From Vreelandella venusta (GTDB lineage Bacteria; Pseudomonadota; Gammaproteobacteria; Pseudomonadales; Halomonadaceae), in NCBI RefSeq assembly GCF_007989605.1, contig NZ_BJUL01000014.1, forward strand, positions 17,369 through 81,368: DNA of 64,000 nucleotides, in the 5' to 3' direction. How positions within the stretch are numbered: position 1 is the first letter of the stretch; each line of letters begins with the position of its first letter. Both the position numbers and the translations under genes were made by a program. Positions 1 through 8,736 of this stretch are shown here, piece by piece. The notes beneath the pieces were generated by a model. The model ran no database searches, was not told the DNA's origin, and worked only from the letters and a program-made list of their open reading frames with translations.

Positions 1-64
1 CAACGATGACATAACGGCCATCGACATCCACAAAAGTGCCTTCAACTTGCGAAAGGGATTGCAT
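1..64 (-). CDS. ribH: 6,7-dimethyl-8-ribityllumazine synthase, N-terminal fragment (runs off left edge)
   Basis: Only the first 21 codons are in the window, from ATG at 64. They read MQSLSQVEGTFVDVDGRYVI and onward, which resembles the start of lumazine synthase, where an early strand precedes the first substrate-binding loop. The enzyme condenses the RibB product with the pyrimidine made by RibD to give the riboflavin precursor. It starts four bases after the ribB stop, which supports the operon order nrdR-ribD-ribB-ribH. The call rests on this short stretch plus context. Confidence 0.72.
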   Translation of the reverse strand, partial: MQSLSQVEGTFVDVDGRYVIV

Positions 65-68
65 CAAT

Positions 69-1235
69 TTATTCCTGCTGAGAAGTTGGCTCATACGCCG
101 TGTCATTGGGTCCTAGACGCTCGACAACTTCGAGATCAAAACCGGAGAGCGCCGAGAATTTCCACGGTGAACTGAGTAGCCGCATTTTGCCTACCCCTAA
201 ATGGCGTAGGATTTGCGAGCCAGTACCAATCGTTAAGTAGTTACCTGAACCGTCCGAATCGCTGGTGCGCGGTTGACGCACGCGATCCAGAAAAATATCC
301 AGTTGATCTTTCAAGTCTTGGTGAGGACGACCATCGTCAATCAACACAAAGACCCCCGCAGACGCATTAGCGATCTCTTCCAGTGCACGATGGGCATCCC
401 AACGGCACTGCTCATCTTTCATTAACCCTACGATATCACGCAGCGTATCCGCTAAGTGAACACGCACTGTCGTCGCCTGCTCTGGCGTCGGCTGTCCCTT
501 AACTAACGCCAAATGATGGGCACCTTGTATACGGTCGCGGAACACATGCAGCGCCAGTTCCCCGTGAGCCGTCATCACACTGGTTGTTTCAACCGCATCC
601 ACCGTTTGTTCATTGACGATACGGTAGTGGATCAAATCAGCAATCGTGCCAATTTTAATGCCATGCTTTTTAGCAAACACTTCAAGCTCAGGCCGACGCG
701 CCATGCTGCCATCGTCATTCATGATTTCACAGATGACGCCGCTGGGATCACAGCCTGCTAAAGAAGCTAAATCACAGGCTGCTTCAGTATGCCCAGCTCG
801 ACGTAGTACGCCACCTGGCTCAGCCATCAGCGGAAATATGTGCCCTGGCTGTACGATATCCGTCGGCTTGGCATTCGCCGCCACTGCCGCTTGAACGGTA
901 CGCGCACGATCAGCTGCTGAGATACCGGTGGTTACACCCTCGGTCGCTTCAATGGAGAGCGTAAACTTAGTGCCAAACCCAGAGCCATTGTCACGCACCA
1001 TCAGCGGTAGATTTAGCTGCTCGCAACGCTCGCGAGTCATGGGCATGCAGATAAGCCCACAGGCATAACGTGCCATGAAGTTGATATGCTCGGCCTGAAC
1101 TTTTTCAGCCGCCATGATGATATCACCTTCGTTTTCGCGATCCTCATCATCCATGAGAATCACCATTTTGCCCTGGCGAATATCTTCCACCAGCTCAGCG
1201 ATAGGGGACAAACCCTCTGAAGAGGAATGCGCCAT
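69..1235 (-). CDS. ribB: 3,4-dihydroxy-2-butanone-4-phosphate synthase with degenerate GTP cyclohydrolase II-like domain (RibBX type)
   Basis: This 388-residue protein converts ribulose 5-phosphate to the four-carbon riboflavin precursor. The N-terminal half (about 1-200) is a complete RibB domain: [10 protein letters not shown] acidic metal/substrate loop, the [14 protein letters not shown] segment and [14 protein letters not shown]. The C-terminal half (about 205-380) follows the GTP cyclohydrolase II fold ([24 protein letters not shown]) but lacks the CxxxxxxxxxxCxC zinc cysteines and the GQEGRG-type catalytic segment, so cyclohydrolase activity is unlikely. ATG at 1235 has GGGAG six bases upstream; the longer frame to 1247 would begin with TTG. 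A separate ribA must exist elsewhere. RibBX-type proteins are known in gammaproteobacteria. Confidence 0.92.
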   Translation of the reverse strand: MAHSSSEGLSPIAELVEDIRQGKMVILMDDEDRENEGDIIMAAEKVQAEHINFMARYACGLICMPMTRERCEQLNLPLMVRDNGSGFGTKFTLSIEATEGVTTGISAADRARTVQAAVAANAKPTDIVQPGHIFPLMAEPGGVLRRAGHTEAACDLASLAGCDPSGVICEIMNDDGSMARRPELEVFAKKHGIKIGTIADLIHYRIVNEQTVDAVETTSVMTAHGELALHVFRDRIQGAHHLALVKGQPTPEQATTVRVHLADTLRDIVGLMKDEQCRWDAHRALEEIANASAGVFVLIDDGRPHQDLKDQLDIFLDRVRQPRTSDSDGSGNYLTIGTGSQILRHLGVGKMRLLSSPWKFSALSGFDLEVVERLGPNDTAYEPTSQQE

Positions 1236-1307
1236 GGAATCTCCCAAATAAGTGGTCGCCGCACATGCGATTTCGCGCGTCAGGGTACCTTGCTCTGGCC
1301 CAGCGCG

Positions 1308-2474
1308 CTAGTCAGTGCACGGTTTAGCGATGATGCGCCAGTCATTGCCAACGGCTCGAATTTCTTTAATAGTTAAGCGCTTCTGGTCGGCCATGCGGGT
1401 CATGCCGGGCAACGCAAAAAGTGGTCGAGCCTCGCCTCCCAAAAGCGTGGGAGCAACAAATAACTGTAGTTCATCCACCACATTTGCATCTAACAGCGCG
1501 CCTGCCAGGGTAGCACCGGTTTCTACGAGCAGCTCGTTTACCAGCTCATGCTCAGCTAACCAGTTCAGCATATCCGTGAGGTCGATTCGGCCTTCTTGAG
1601 CCGCGGGCAGCACCTTAATGTCTGCACCTGCAGCTTTCAGCTTTTGGCGTTTCTCTTCACTGTGGTGTTCAGTAGTAATAATTAATGTGCGGCCGGGTTC
1701 ACGAAGACAAGCTGCCGCTAACGGTAACCGTAGACGCGAATCCAAAATAACGCGTAGTGGCTGCCGCTGACTTACTGTATCTGCGTTATCTAGCCCCAAC
1801 TGGTCTGCGCGCACTGTCAGCCGTGAATCATCCATAATGACGGATTCAACGCCGCTCAGAATAGCGCTTGAACGCGCTCGCAGACGCTGCACTTGGCTAC
1901 GAGCTTCTGGGCCAGTAATCCACTGCGACTCTCCAGAGCCCATAGCAGTGCGGCCATCCAGGCTCATGGCCATTTTTAAACGTACAAAAGGACGTTTGTG
2001 CTGCATACGGGAAATAAAGCCAGGATTCAGCACACGGGCATCCTGCTCCAGCAGCCCAACATCGACCTGAATTCCTGATTCTCGAAGTCGCTTGATACCG
2101 CGTCCACTAACGCAAGGGTTAGGATCAACCATTGCGACTACCACGCGAGCAACGTTGGCTTCCGCTAACGCAACGGCACAAGGACCAGTGCGTCCTGTAT
2201 GGGAACAAGGTTCCAGCGTGACATAAGCCGTTGCGCCTTCTGCCTTTGCACCAGCGGCGTTAAGCGCGTGAATTTCTGCGTGAGGCTCACCAGCACGCAG
2301 GTGAAAGCCCTCGCCAACCACCTGCCCTTCAGCGTGCTGATCGTAGCGGACAATAACACAGCCTACTCGGGGGTTGGGGTCAGTTGTATATAGCCCTTTC
2401 GCCGCTAATTGCAACGCACGCGCCATGAATTGATGGTCAGCACGGGTGTAGCTCTGCTCCGTTAACTCTTTCAT
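1308..2474 (-). CDS. ribD: Bifunctional diaminohydroxyphosphoribosylaminopyrimidine deaminase / 5-amino-6-(5-phosphoribosylamino)uracil reductase
   Basis: RibD carries out the second and third steps of the riboflavin pathway. The N-terminal deaminase domain (about 10-150) has the zinc site HAEIHAL and the PCSHTGRTGPC cysteine motif. The C-terminal NADPH reductase domain (about 155-385) contains RPFVRLKMAMSLDGRTAM and the ETGATLAGALL segment. At 388 residues it is close to family length. The ATG at 2474 overlaps the nrdR stop by one base (TGATG), indicating translational coupling. The 60-bp gap to ribB contains no ribE, although riboflavin synthase often sits there in related gammaproteobacteria. 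Confidence 0.95.
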   Translation of the reverse strand: MKELTEQSYTRADHQFMARALQLAAKGLYTTDPNPRVGCVIVRYDQHAEGQVVGEGFHLRAGEPHAEIHALNAAGAKAEGATAYVTLEPCSHTGRTGPCAVALAEANVARVVVAMVDPNPCVSGRGIKRLRESGIQVDVGLLEQDARVLNPGFISRMQHKRPFVRLKMAMSLDGRTAMGSGESQWITGPEARSQVQRLRARSSAILSGVESVIMDDSRLTVRADQLGLDNADTVSQRQPLRVILDSRLRLPLAAACLREPGRTLIITTEHHSEEKRQKLKAAGADIKVLPAAQEGRIDLTDMLNWLAEHELVNELLVETGATLAGALLDANVVDELQLFVAPTLLGGEARPLFALPGMTRMADQKRLTIKEIRAVGNDWRIIAKPCTD

Positions 2475-2977
2475 CAATCCTCTCCGCGCTGCGGGACGCT
2501 ACGGGCTGATGCAGGGTGTTCGCCAGGATCTTGAGAAAGACGGTCTATTTCAGCACGAAACTCGTCTAAATCCTGAAACTTACGATATACCGATGCAAAG
2601 CGGATATACGCTACCTGATCCAGGTTACTTAATGCCTTCATGACGGCTTCACCGATATCCCGCGCATTAACTTCGCGGTCCCCGCGGGCACGAAGCGATT
2701 GGCGAATACGCTCCACAGCAGCTTCTATTTCCTCCGCACTGACCGGACGCTTCTCCAGCGCTCGCAACATGCCTGCACGCAGCTTGCTCTCGTTAAAGGT
2801 TTCGCGTGAGCCGTCGGATTTTACGACCCTCGGCATAATCAACTCTGCGGTTTCATATGTGGTGAAGCGTTCTTGGCAACTAGCGCACTGGCGACGACGG
2901 CGCACTTGGTCACCGTCGGCTACCAGCCGCGAGTCGGTCACTCGAGTATCATTAGCACCACAAAAAGGGCAATGCAT
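2474..2977 (-). CDS. nrdR: Transcriptional repressor NrdR
   Basis: NrdR is a zinc-ribbon plus ATP-cone repressor of ribonucleotide reductase genes. Seen here: an N-terminal MHCPFC...[16 protein letters not shown] zinc ribbon with four cysteines, then an ATP-cone (about 45-135) beginning with the [11 protein letters not shown] motif. ATG at 2977 gives the canonical MHCPFC start; the longer frame would use TTG at 2986. The protein is 167 residues, slightly long because of a roughly 15-residue polar tail. It leads the rib operon, a common arrangement. The divergent phosphorylase gene begins 238 bp away. Confidence 0.96.
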   Translation of the reverse strand: MHCPFCGANDTRVTDSRLVADGDQVRRRRQCASCQERFTTYETAELIMPRVVKSDGSRETFNESKLRAGMLRALEKRPVSAEEIEAAVERIRQSLRARGDREVNARDIGEAVMKALSNLDQVAYIRFASVYRKFQDLDEFRAEIDRLSQDPGEHPASARSVPQRGED

Positions 2978-3215
2978 GGCAGTCAACCTGTTGTCAGTAC
3001 GTGCAGCGTGTCAGCTTGTGCGGATAACGGCACATATAAGCAATATTGCAAACTATTATTAGCAGCGGAGTAGCCACGCGCTACAACGGCATGCAGTTTA
3101 AGGGCGCTTGCAAGCAGAAATAGTCGCTTCTTTAAACGCGGCATTAACCTAGCATTGTAACGATTTGGCACACAAGCTGCAGCGTTTGTCGTAGGTTGTT
3201 TAAGAGGACACCCCT

Positions 3216-4985
3216 ATGACCCCATTTGAGCAGACAGTCCACCCGCTCCTTTCGCACCTCTACGGCCCCCGCGCCAGCGAGGTACAACGCCGTCTTGGAC
3301 AACACATTGAGCACTTTCGCAATACATCACAGACGCCAGCCATAACCGAAAATACCGCGCCTGAAGGCGATAATGCACCAACATGGAGCGAGAAAGACCA
3401 GTGGGTCATTAGCTACGGTGACTCCATTGTGGCAGAGGAAACACCGCCGCTTGCTGTGCTTAATGAGTTCCTTCAGCGCTATTTGGGGGAGCGTATCAGC
3501 GGCGTGCATGTGCTGCCTTTTTTTCCTTGGAGTAGCGATGATGGCTTTTCAGTCATTCATTACCGCGAGGTTAATCCAGAGCTAGGCGATTGGCAGCATA
3601 TCCGTGAGCTGGCAAACCACTATGACGTAATGGGCGACTTAGTGCTCAACCATGTATCTCGCGAGTCGCTGTGGTTTGTGGATTACTTAACCGGAAGCTT
3701 GCCAGGTCGTGATTACTTTATAGAGGTAGACCCGGAAACCGATGTTTCTGACGTGGTTCGTCCACGTAGTAGCCCGCTGCTGGTGTCCATTTCCACGCGT
3801 CGGGGCACGCGCCATGTATGGGCAACCTTCTCAGAAGATCAGATCGATTTAAACTTTGAAAATCCTGACGTATTGCTCGAGTTTGTTGGCATCTTGCTGT
3901 TTTACCTCCAACAAGGCGTGCGCATAATTCGCCTGGATGCAGTGGCATTTTTATGGAAGCGTCTGGGCACGCCATGCATCCACCTTCCCGAAACCCATAC
4001 GGTTGTCCGCTTACTGCGCGCCATTGTCGATGAAATAGCGCCGGGCACGCTGATAATTACCGAAACGAACGTCCCTCACGCAGAAAACATCAGCTACTTT
4101 GGCCTAGAGCGGTTAGCCAACGGGTCGCCAGACGAAGCCCACATGGTCTATCAGTTCGCCCTGCCCCCTTTGTTATTGCACACCCTCACCCGCGGTGAAG
4201 CCACTACCCTTCAAACATGGCTTGCCAGCCTGCCGATACTGCCCAGACACTGCACTTATTTAAACTTCACCGCCAGCCATGATGGTATTGGCGTGCGCCC
4301 TTTAGAAGGGCTGCTACCCGACCATGAGCGAGATGCGCTGCTCGAACTGATGCATCGCTTTGGTGGATTTGTCAGCATGCGGAGCAATCCCGACGGCAGT
4401 GACTCGCCCTATGAAATCAATATTACTTGGTTTGAGGCCATGCTCGGCACGCGCAGAGGACCAGACCCTTGGCAAATTGCCCGCTTTCTGTGCAGCCAAG
4501 CGATTATGCTCACTCTACAGGGCATTCCCGCTCTGTATATTCATACTTTGACCGGCACGCTTAACGATGTCGAAGGAGTGGAGCGCAGCGGCCGATTGCG
4601 CTCAATTAATCGACGTCGCTGGCAGCGTGATGAGCTAGCACTGTTACTCGAAAGCCCCTCAACGCCGACCCACGATGTGTTTCATGCGCTTAGCCGCCTG
4701 CTGGAACTTCGGCGCACAGAGCCCTGCTTCCACCCCAACGCCACACAACGCGTACTGACTACGCCGCCTGAAGTGTTAGCCATTGAGCGAGGCCCACTCA
4801 GCGACGGCCGCCGCTTGCTTGCCCTGTTTAATGTCACTGATACGCTACTGCCATTAGATAATGTAGGAGAAGCACTGGAGCAGGCACTTAGCCAACATGC
4901 TTGGCGTGCTTTAGATCTGCAAAATGCCCAGGAGGAGCGCGCGCTTCCCCCTTATGCAATAAGATGGATGGTGGCAGATACGTGA
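3216..4985 (+). CDS. GH13_18 sugar phosphorylase, probably glucosylglycerate phosphorylase
   Basis: This 589-residue TIM-barrel glycoside phosphorylase has the GH13 machinery. VMGDLVLNHVS is conserved region I, RIIRLDAVAFLWK carries the nucleophile Asp, IITETNVPH the acid/base Glu, and FTASHDGIGVRP the transition-state Asp. Length and the SYGDSI start pattern match GH13 subfamily 18, which includes sucrose, glucosylglycerol and glucosylglycerate phosphorylases. Glucosylglycerate is preferred because gpgS and gpgP for that solute lie about 10 kb away; this is inference and the sequence alone does not fix the acceptor. Its role would be recycling the solute to glucose 1-phosphate. SD AAGAGGA precedes ATG 3216. 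There is no transporter beside it, so an internal pool is the likely substrate. Confidence 0.82.
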   Translation: MTPFEQTVHPLLSHLYGPRASEVQRRLGQHIEHFRNTSQTPAITENTAPEGDNAPTWSEKDQWVISYGDSIVAEETPPLAVLNEFLQRYLGERISGVHVLPFFPWSSDDGFSVIHYREVNPELGDWQHIRELANHYDVMGDLVLNHVSRESLWFVDYLTGSLPGRDYFIEVDPETDVSDVVRPRSSPLLVSISTRRGTRHVWATFSEDQIDLNFENPDVLLEFVGILLFYLQQGVRIIRLDAVAFLWKRLGTPCIHLPETHTVVRLLRAIVDEIAPGTLIITETNVPHAENISYFGLERLANGSPDEAHMVYQFALPPLLLHTLTRGEATTLQTWLASLPILPRHCTYLNFTASHDGIGVRPLEGLLPDHERDALLELMHRFGGFVSMRSNPDGSDSPYEINITWFEAMLGTRRGPDPWQIARFLCSQAIMLTLQGIPALYIHTLTGTLNDVEGVERSGRLRSINRRRWQRDELALLLESPSTPTHDVFHALSRLLELRRTEPCFHPNATQRVLTTPPEVLAIERGPLSDGRRLLALFNVTDTLLPLDNVGEALEQALSQHAWRALDLQNAQEERALPPYAIRWMVADT

Positions 4986-5091
4986 AAAATGCATTGCGGC
5001 ATAATGTCTCAGCAATGAGGCAATATAATCGTCAAATAATCGACGACTGAGATACTGCAGCATTCAACATTGACTGAGTTAATCGTTAATT

Positions 5092-5907
5092 ATGCTGCAA
5101 CAAAGCATTGTCATTGGCCCTTTGGGTTTCAGCCTTCATCAGCTGGTTTTAATAGTGGCTTTTTTGATAGCGCTTCTGGTAGGAGCGTTACTAGGGCGGC
5201 GACACCGTGTAGCGGTCGGCGATACGCTTATAACGATATTTTTTATTGGCCTCCTGGCTGCTCGAGTCGCGTTTGTCGTGCGTTATTGGGAAGCGTATGA
5301 CGGTATTATTTCCCGCTTAGATATCCGTGACGGTGGCTTTGATTTAGCAGCCGGTTTTATTGCTGGACTGAGTTACGCGAGCTGGGCTCTCTGGCGCTCT
5401 GCTGGCCAACGCAGGCCTTTAAGCGGCGCCTTGTTTGCGGGATTGCTTACATGGGGGATGCTGGTTGGTAGCACGCTGTTCATCGAACAGCAATCGCGCC
5501 CACTCCCTCCCACCGCTTTATTAGACCGAAACGGCCACCCTACCAGCCTACCCCAGCTTGCCAAGCAAACGCAGCAGCCCCTGGTTGTTAACCTTTGGGC
5601 AAGCTGGTGCCCTCCCTGTATTCGAGAAATGCCTGTTTTTGAGGAAGCTCAAAATACCCAGCAGGACATCACATTTGTGTTTGTTAATCAGGGGGAAAGC
5701 GCCCAGCACATTGAGATATTTATGAATCAGCATGACCTTTCACTTGAGAATGTGTGGCTTGACCAAAGCAATGCATTAGGGAGAGCAACGGGGGCTCACG
5801 CCATGCCCACTACCCTTTTTTATAATGCGCAAGGAAAACTCGTGAACACGCACTTTGGCGAACTTTCCCGGGCAACGCTTCAACAAGGCTTGAAACGATT
5901 ACGTTGA
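5092..5907 (+). CDS. Membrane-anchored TlpA-like thioredoxin with Lgt-like transmembrane N-terminus
   Basis: The N-terminal half (about 1-145) has four or so hydrophobic helices. A segment around AARVAFVVRYWEAY recalls the core of prolipoprotein diacylglyceryl transferase (Lgt), but the protein is far too short to be an Lgt. The C-terminal half (about 145-271) is a periplasmic thioredoxin fold with WASWCPPC active site and cis-Pro in AMPTTLF. TlpA-type proteins reduce or donate electrons to periplasmic disulfide substrates. It lies 70 bp upstream of dsbG on the same strand, so the pair may be a redox couple. The ATG at 5092 has a weak ribosome site; a perfect TATAAT at 5024-5029 could be its -10. 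Confidence 0.8.
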   Translation: MLQQSIVIGPLGFSLHQLVLIVAFLIALLVGALLGRRHRVAVGDTLITIFFIGLLAARVAFVVRYWEAYDGIISRLDIRDGGFDLAAGFIAGLSYASWALWRSAGQRRPLSGALFAGLLTWGMLVGSTLFIEQQSRPLPPTALLDRNGHPTSLPQLAKQTQQPLVVNLWASWCPPCIREMPVFEEAQNTQQDITFVFVNQGESAQHIEIFMNQHDLSLENVWLDQSNALGRATGAHAMPTTLFYNAQGKLVNTHFGELSRATLQQGLKRLR

Positions 5908-5977
5908 GATAACCTCCTACCTTGCTCATAACATTACTGGCTTACACTGCGTATCTTTCAAACATAAGGACTTACTT

Positions 5978-6757
5978 ATGAAATACTTTTCCCTGTCTCG
6001 CTTAAGCACCTTGTTACTATTAACGGGCATTGGCAACCTCTCGACAGGCTATGCCGAAGAACTGCCTGCACCGGTTCAAGCGCTCACCAACCAGGGGATA
6101 ACGATTCACGGCCAGTTTGAGGCACCAGGGGGCATGCGCGGTTTCGGTGCTAGCGTGCAGGGCCAAGAGCTGGCGATTTATTTAACACCTGATGGCCAAC
6201 ACACCATTATCGGCACACTAATGGATGATCAAGGCAACGACCTCTCCGAAGCACAGATAGAGGAGCATGTTCGAGTTCCGCTTGAAGCGCAAACTTGGGC
6301 GTTACTGGAAGAGAGCCACTGGATTCAAGATGGCGATGAAAACGCGCCGCGGGTTATCTATACCTTTACCGATGCTAACTGCCCCTACTGTCGCCAGCTG
6401 TGGCAACAAAGCCGCCCCTGGGTAGAGGCTGGTGAAGTGCAGCTGCGCCATATTATGGTGGGCATCTTAGCCCCGAACAGTCCCGCTCTGGCGGCCACGA
6501 TACTTGGTGCAGACGACCCTTCTGCCGCGCTACATGACCACAGCAGCGGCGATTCACTTTCAGCCCGCGCCCAGCCTAGAGATATTGAAGAACAGGTCTA
6601 TGCCAACAATCAGCTTTTTGAAGAGCTAGGCCTGTACGCTACGCCCACCAGTGCCTTTCAGCGCGAGACAGACAGTGGCAGTTTACGTATCGACCGAATT
6701 CAAGGCTTACCCAGCGAGGAGCGCTTAATTGAAATGATGGGCGGTGAAGCGCCTTAA
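5978..6757 (+). CDS. dsbG: Periplasmic thiol:disulfide interchange protein DsbG
   Basis: A cleavable signal peptide (about 1-26, ending near YAEE) is followed by a DsbC/DsbG N-terminal dimerisation domain (about 30-90) and a thioredoxin domain. The active site is CPYC within TDANCPYCRQLW and the cis-proline is in YATPTSAF. DsbG acts in the periplasm as an isomerase/chaperone and protects single cysteines from oxidation; it needs a reducing membrane partner such as DsbD. At 259 residues it matches family length. The upstream thioredoxin could be its reductant. A strong hairpin terminator follows. Confidence 0.88.
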   Translation: MKYFSLSRLSTLLLLTGIGNLSTGYAEELPAPVQALTNQGITIHGQFEAPGGMRGFGASVQGQELAIYLTPDGQHTIIGTLMDDQGNDLSEAQIEEHVRVPLEAQTWALLEESHWIQDGDENAPRVIYTFTDANCPYCRQLWQQSRPWVEAGEVQLRHIMVGILAPNSPALAATILGADDPSAALHDHSSGDSLSARAQPRDIEEQVYANNQLFEELGLYATPTSAFQRETDSGSLRIDRIQGLPSEERLIEMMGGEAP

Positions 6758-6808
6758 AGCAAACTATATAAGCAAGTTTTAAAGCTTCCATCCACTATCC
6801 TCAAACTA

Positions 6809-6852
6809 ATCACTAGCCCGTGGGTTATACCACCACGGGCTAGTGATTTTTT
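6809..6852 (+). terminator. Rho-independent terminator after dsbG
   Basis: A perfect 15-bp stem (6809-6823 pairs with 6833-6847) with a 9-nt loop is followed by a T tract ending at 6852. It sits between converging dsbG and tsdA. The T run supports the plus-strand direction; there is no comparable run for the minus strand. Confidence 0.9.
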
Positions 6853-6897
6853 CCTGACGCGTTGATTGCGATGCTTGTATCGCTGCTGCTCAGCTAG

Positions 6898-7956
6898 TTA
6901 CTCGTCTGAGAGGTTTTCAAAACGCGGCATACCGACGTTCCATGGCTGGATATCGCCTTTTTCGCCAAAGTTCGCATGGTCGCCAAGGACATGGCCATCA
7001 TGCTCACGTACTTGCCCATAAAGCGAACGCTTATGGAATGTGGGACCGAAGCGCTCTAGTGTCTCAGCAACGTCACCCGTGTAACGGGGGTCTTGCGGTC
7101 GCTCTTGGCTAGTCATGTAATAGGCAATGTCCCAGGCATCCTGGTCACTTAACGAGCGTGGCTGTCCGAGCGGCATGTTGTTGTAAATAAACCCTGCAGC
7201 GGTATCTACTCTGACTATGCCTGCGCCCCAGTTATTAGAGCCATCGCCCCAGGGGGCAGGGAACACATACTCGCCGTTCTCATAGTGCCCAGCGCCGTCG
7301 TTTTGATGACAAATGGCGCAATTTTCTTGGTACGCCGCTTCACCACGAGCGTAATCGGGGGATTCATCTGGCTCGCCTGGCGCAGGAAAACCACGCCCAT
7401 AGATAGGCTGACTGGGGTACATTGGCGCACCGGTAGCCAGCCATTGGTGATAAGCGCTGAGTGCGAGCATCTCATCACTACCATAGGCAGGTGGCGTACC
7501 ATTCATCGAGTAAGCAAAGCAACCTGCAATGCGCTCTTCAAGATTGTTAACGTGCTGATTTTTACCCCTGAAGTCAGGCAGTGTGACTGCTGCGGCCCAG
7601 ACAGGGGCACTAAACGGCTGACGCCCTTCGCCTAAGTGGCAGCTTGAGCAGTTCATGTCATTAAAAACGTTTTCACCGCGCAACTGCTGGGTGTTGGTAA
7701 ATAGGTCATAGCCATACCGAATGACCTTTTTCAGCTCTGGATGGATATCGGCGTCTTCCAGGTCTGCCATCGTCGGTGGAACATGAACGAGTTCGCCCTC
7801 TTGCGGTGCAGGAAAGCCAAGTTCTACTAACTGCTGATAGGGCGCTTCGCTCGATGATGAGTCGCCAGCATTATCAGCGAAAGCGCTGACGGCTAGTCCG
7901 GTAGCTAATGAACAGCCTGTTAGCGCTAGCACGAGACGTTTTTTATGCAAAATCAT
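6898..7956 (-). CDS. tsdA: Thiosulfate dehydrogenase, diheme cytochrome c TsdA
   Basis: This 352-residue secreted diheme protein oxidises two thiosulfates to tetrathionate in the periplasm. It has a signal peptide (about 1-27), heme motif 1 CSSCH (103-107), heme motif 2 CAICH (213-217), and a cysteine (Cys146, in AGCFAYSMNG) at the place where TsdA enzymes carry the unusual Cys axial ligand of the catalytic heme. Met261 (NNMPLGQP) is a plausible ligand for heme 2. These features separate TsdA from SoxA and ordinary cytochromes c. It overlaps tsdB by four bases (ATGA), so the two are co-translated. Direction (oxidation or tetrathionate reduction) cannot be read from sequence. Confidence 0.88.
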   Translation of the reverse strand: MILHKKRLVLALTGCSLATGLAVSAFADNAGDSSSSEAPYQQLVELGFPAPQEGELVHVPPTMADLEDADIHPELKKVIRYGYDLFTNTQQLRGENVFNDMNCSSCHLGEGRQPFSAPVWAAAVTLPDFRGKNQHVNNLEERIAGCFAYSMNGTPPAYGSDEMLALSAYHQWLATGAPMYPSQPIYGRGFPAPGEPDESPDYARGEAAYQENCAICHQNDGAGHYENGEYVFPAPWGDGSNNWGAGIVRVDTAAGFIYNNMPLGQPRSLSDQDAWDIAYYMTSQERPQDPRYTGDVAETLERFGPTFHKRSLYGQVREHDGHVLGDHANFGEKGDIQPWNVGMPRFENLSDE

Positions 7957-8648
7957 TGCGCTACCTCCCCTTCTTCACTACCGACTTGGGCACTAACGTC
8001 CTGGGTGGCATACCACGCTGACACCGCCTGGATATCCTCATCGCTCATGCGCTTGGCAATGGCTCCCATCAAGTTTTGGGGATCATTATGGCGCTGATCA
8101 TTTTGCCAAGCATGCAGCTGGTTGCTTATGTAACCAGCGTGCTGACCTGCAATACCGGGGAACACCTCCCCAACGCCAGTGCCATTCGGGCCATGACAGC
8201 TCTTGCATGAGACAATGTAGGCATCCCAATCTCCACGCTCAGCTAACTGTTCGCCACGGGCCAATAACGCGTCGTCCACATCATCGCCACCCTGGCCAGG
8301 GGTGATAGGCATTGCGCTATAGTAGGCGGCAACATCTGCTATTTGCTGGTCATTAAGCATGTTAGCAAAGGGCATCATGGTGGCGTTTTGGCGACGTCCC
8401 TCTTTAAAATCGTGTAGCTGCTTAACGATATAATCAGCATTAAGCCCAGCCAAACGCGGCCACGACTCACCTCCAGGTATGTTCATCCCGCTACCGTTAG
8501 CTTGATGACACGCTGTACAGGTTGCCGCGGCGGCCTGGCCACGCTCGGCATCGCCGGCTTCGGCAAAGGCCACACCTGCGAGAGTGCTACCGCCTATAAG
8601 GCTGGCGCCCATCAACAAACTAAACTTGCCCCACGGTTTTTTATTCAT
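7953..8648 (-). CDS. tsdB: Diheme cytochrome c4-type electron acceptor TsdB
   Basis: This 231-residue periplasmic protein has a signal peptide (about 1-29) and two class I cytochrome c domains, each with a CxxCH (CTACH, CKSCH) and a later Met ligand candidate (ATMMPFA; LMGAIAKRM). It resembles cytochrome c4 and the TsdB partner that takes electrons from TsdA and passes them to terminal oxidases. Position directly upstream of, and overlapping, tsdA supports this. A GGGGG ribosome site precedes ATG 8648. The short acidic C-terminal tail is not part of the cytochrome fold. Confidence 0.85.
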   Translation of the reverse strand: MNKKPWGKFSLLMGASLIGGSTLAGVAFAEAGDAERGQAAAATCTACHQANGSGMNIPGGESWPRLAGLNADYIVKQLHDFKEGRRQNATMMPFANMLNDQQIADVAAYYSAMPITPGQGGDDVDDALLARGEQLAERGDWDAYIVSCKSCHGPNGTGVGEVFPGIAGQHAGYISNQLHAWQNDQRHNDPQNLMGAIAKRMSDEDIQAVSAWYATQDVSAQVGSEEGEVAQ

Positions 8649-8688
8649 ATATCCCCCTGACTGCTATTCGTTATTTACTTACCTGCCT

Positions 8689-8700
8689 GCTAGTACTAGC
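8689..8700. promoter_or_regulatory. Perfect 12-bp palindrome upstream of tsdB
   Basis: GCTAGTACTAGC is a perfect palindrome in the 88-bp gap between the sensor kinase stop and the tsdB start, about 40 bases upstream of the tsdB ATG. A symmetric site here could be an operator for tsdBA. No regulator can be assigned; OmpR-family regulators such as the neighbour usually prefer direct repeats. Confidence 0.4.
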
Positions 8701-8736
8701 CATTGCCCATTGACAAAGATGATGCAGCGAGCACTA

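Noticed and set aside
205..640. Functional GTP cyclohydrolase II (bifunctional RibBA)
   Set aside because: The zinc-binding cysteines and the catalytic segment are absent from the C-terminal domain.
2983..3171. 62-codon minus-strand frame upstream of nrdR
   Set aside because: No family resemblance and no ribosome site; it overlaps the nrdR leader and start region.
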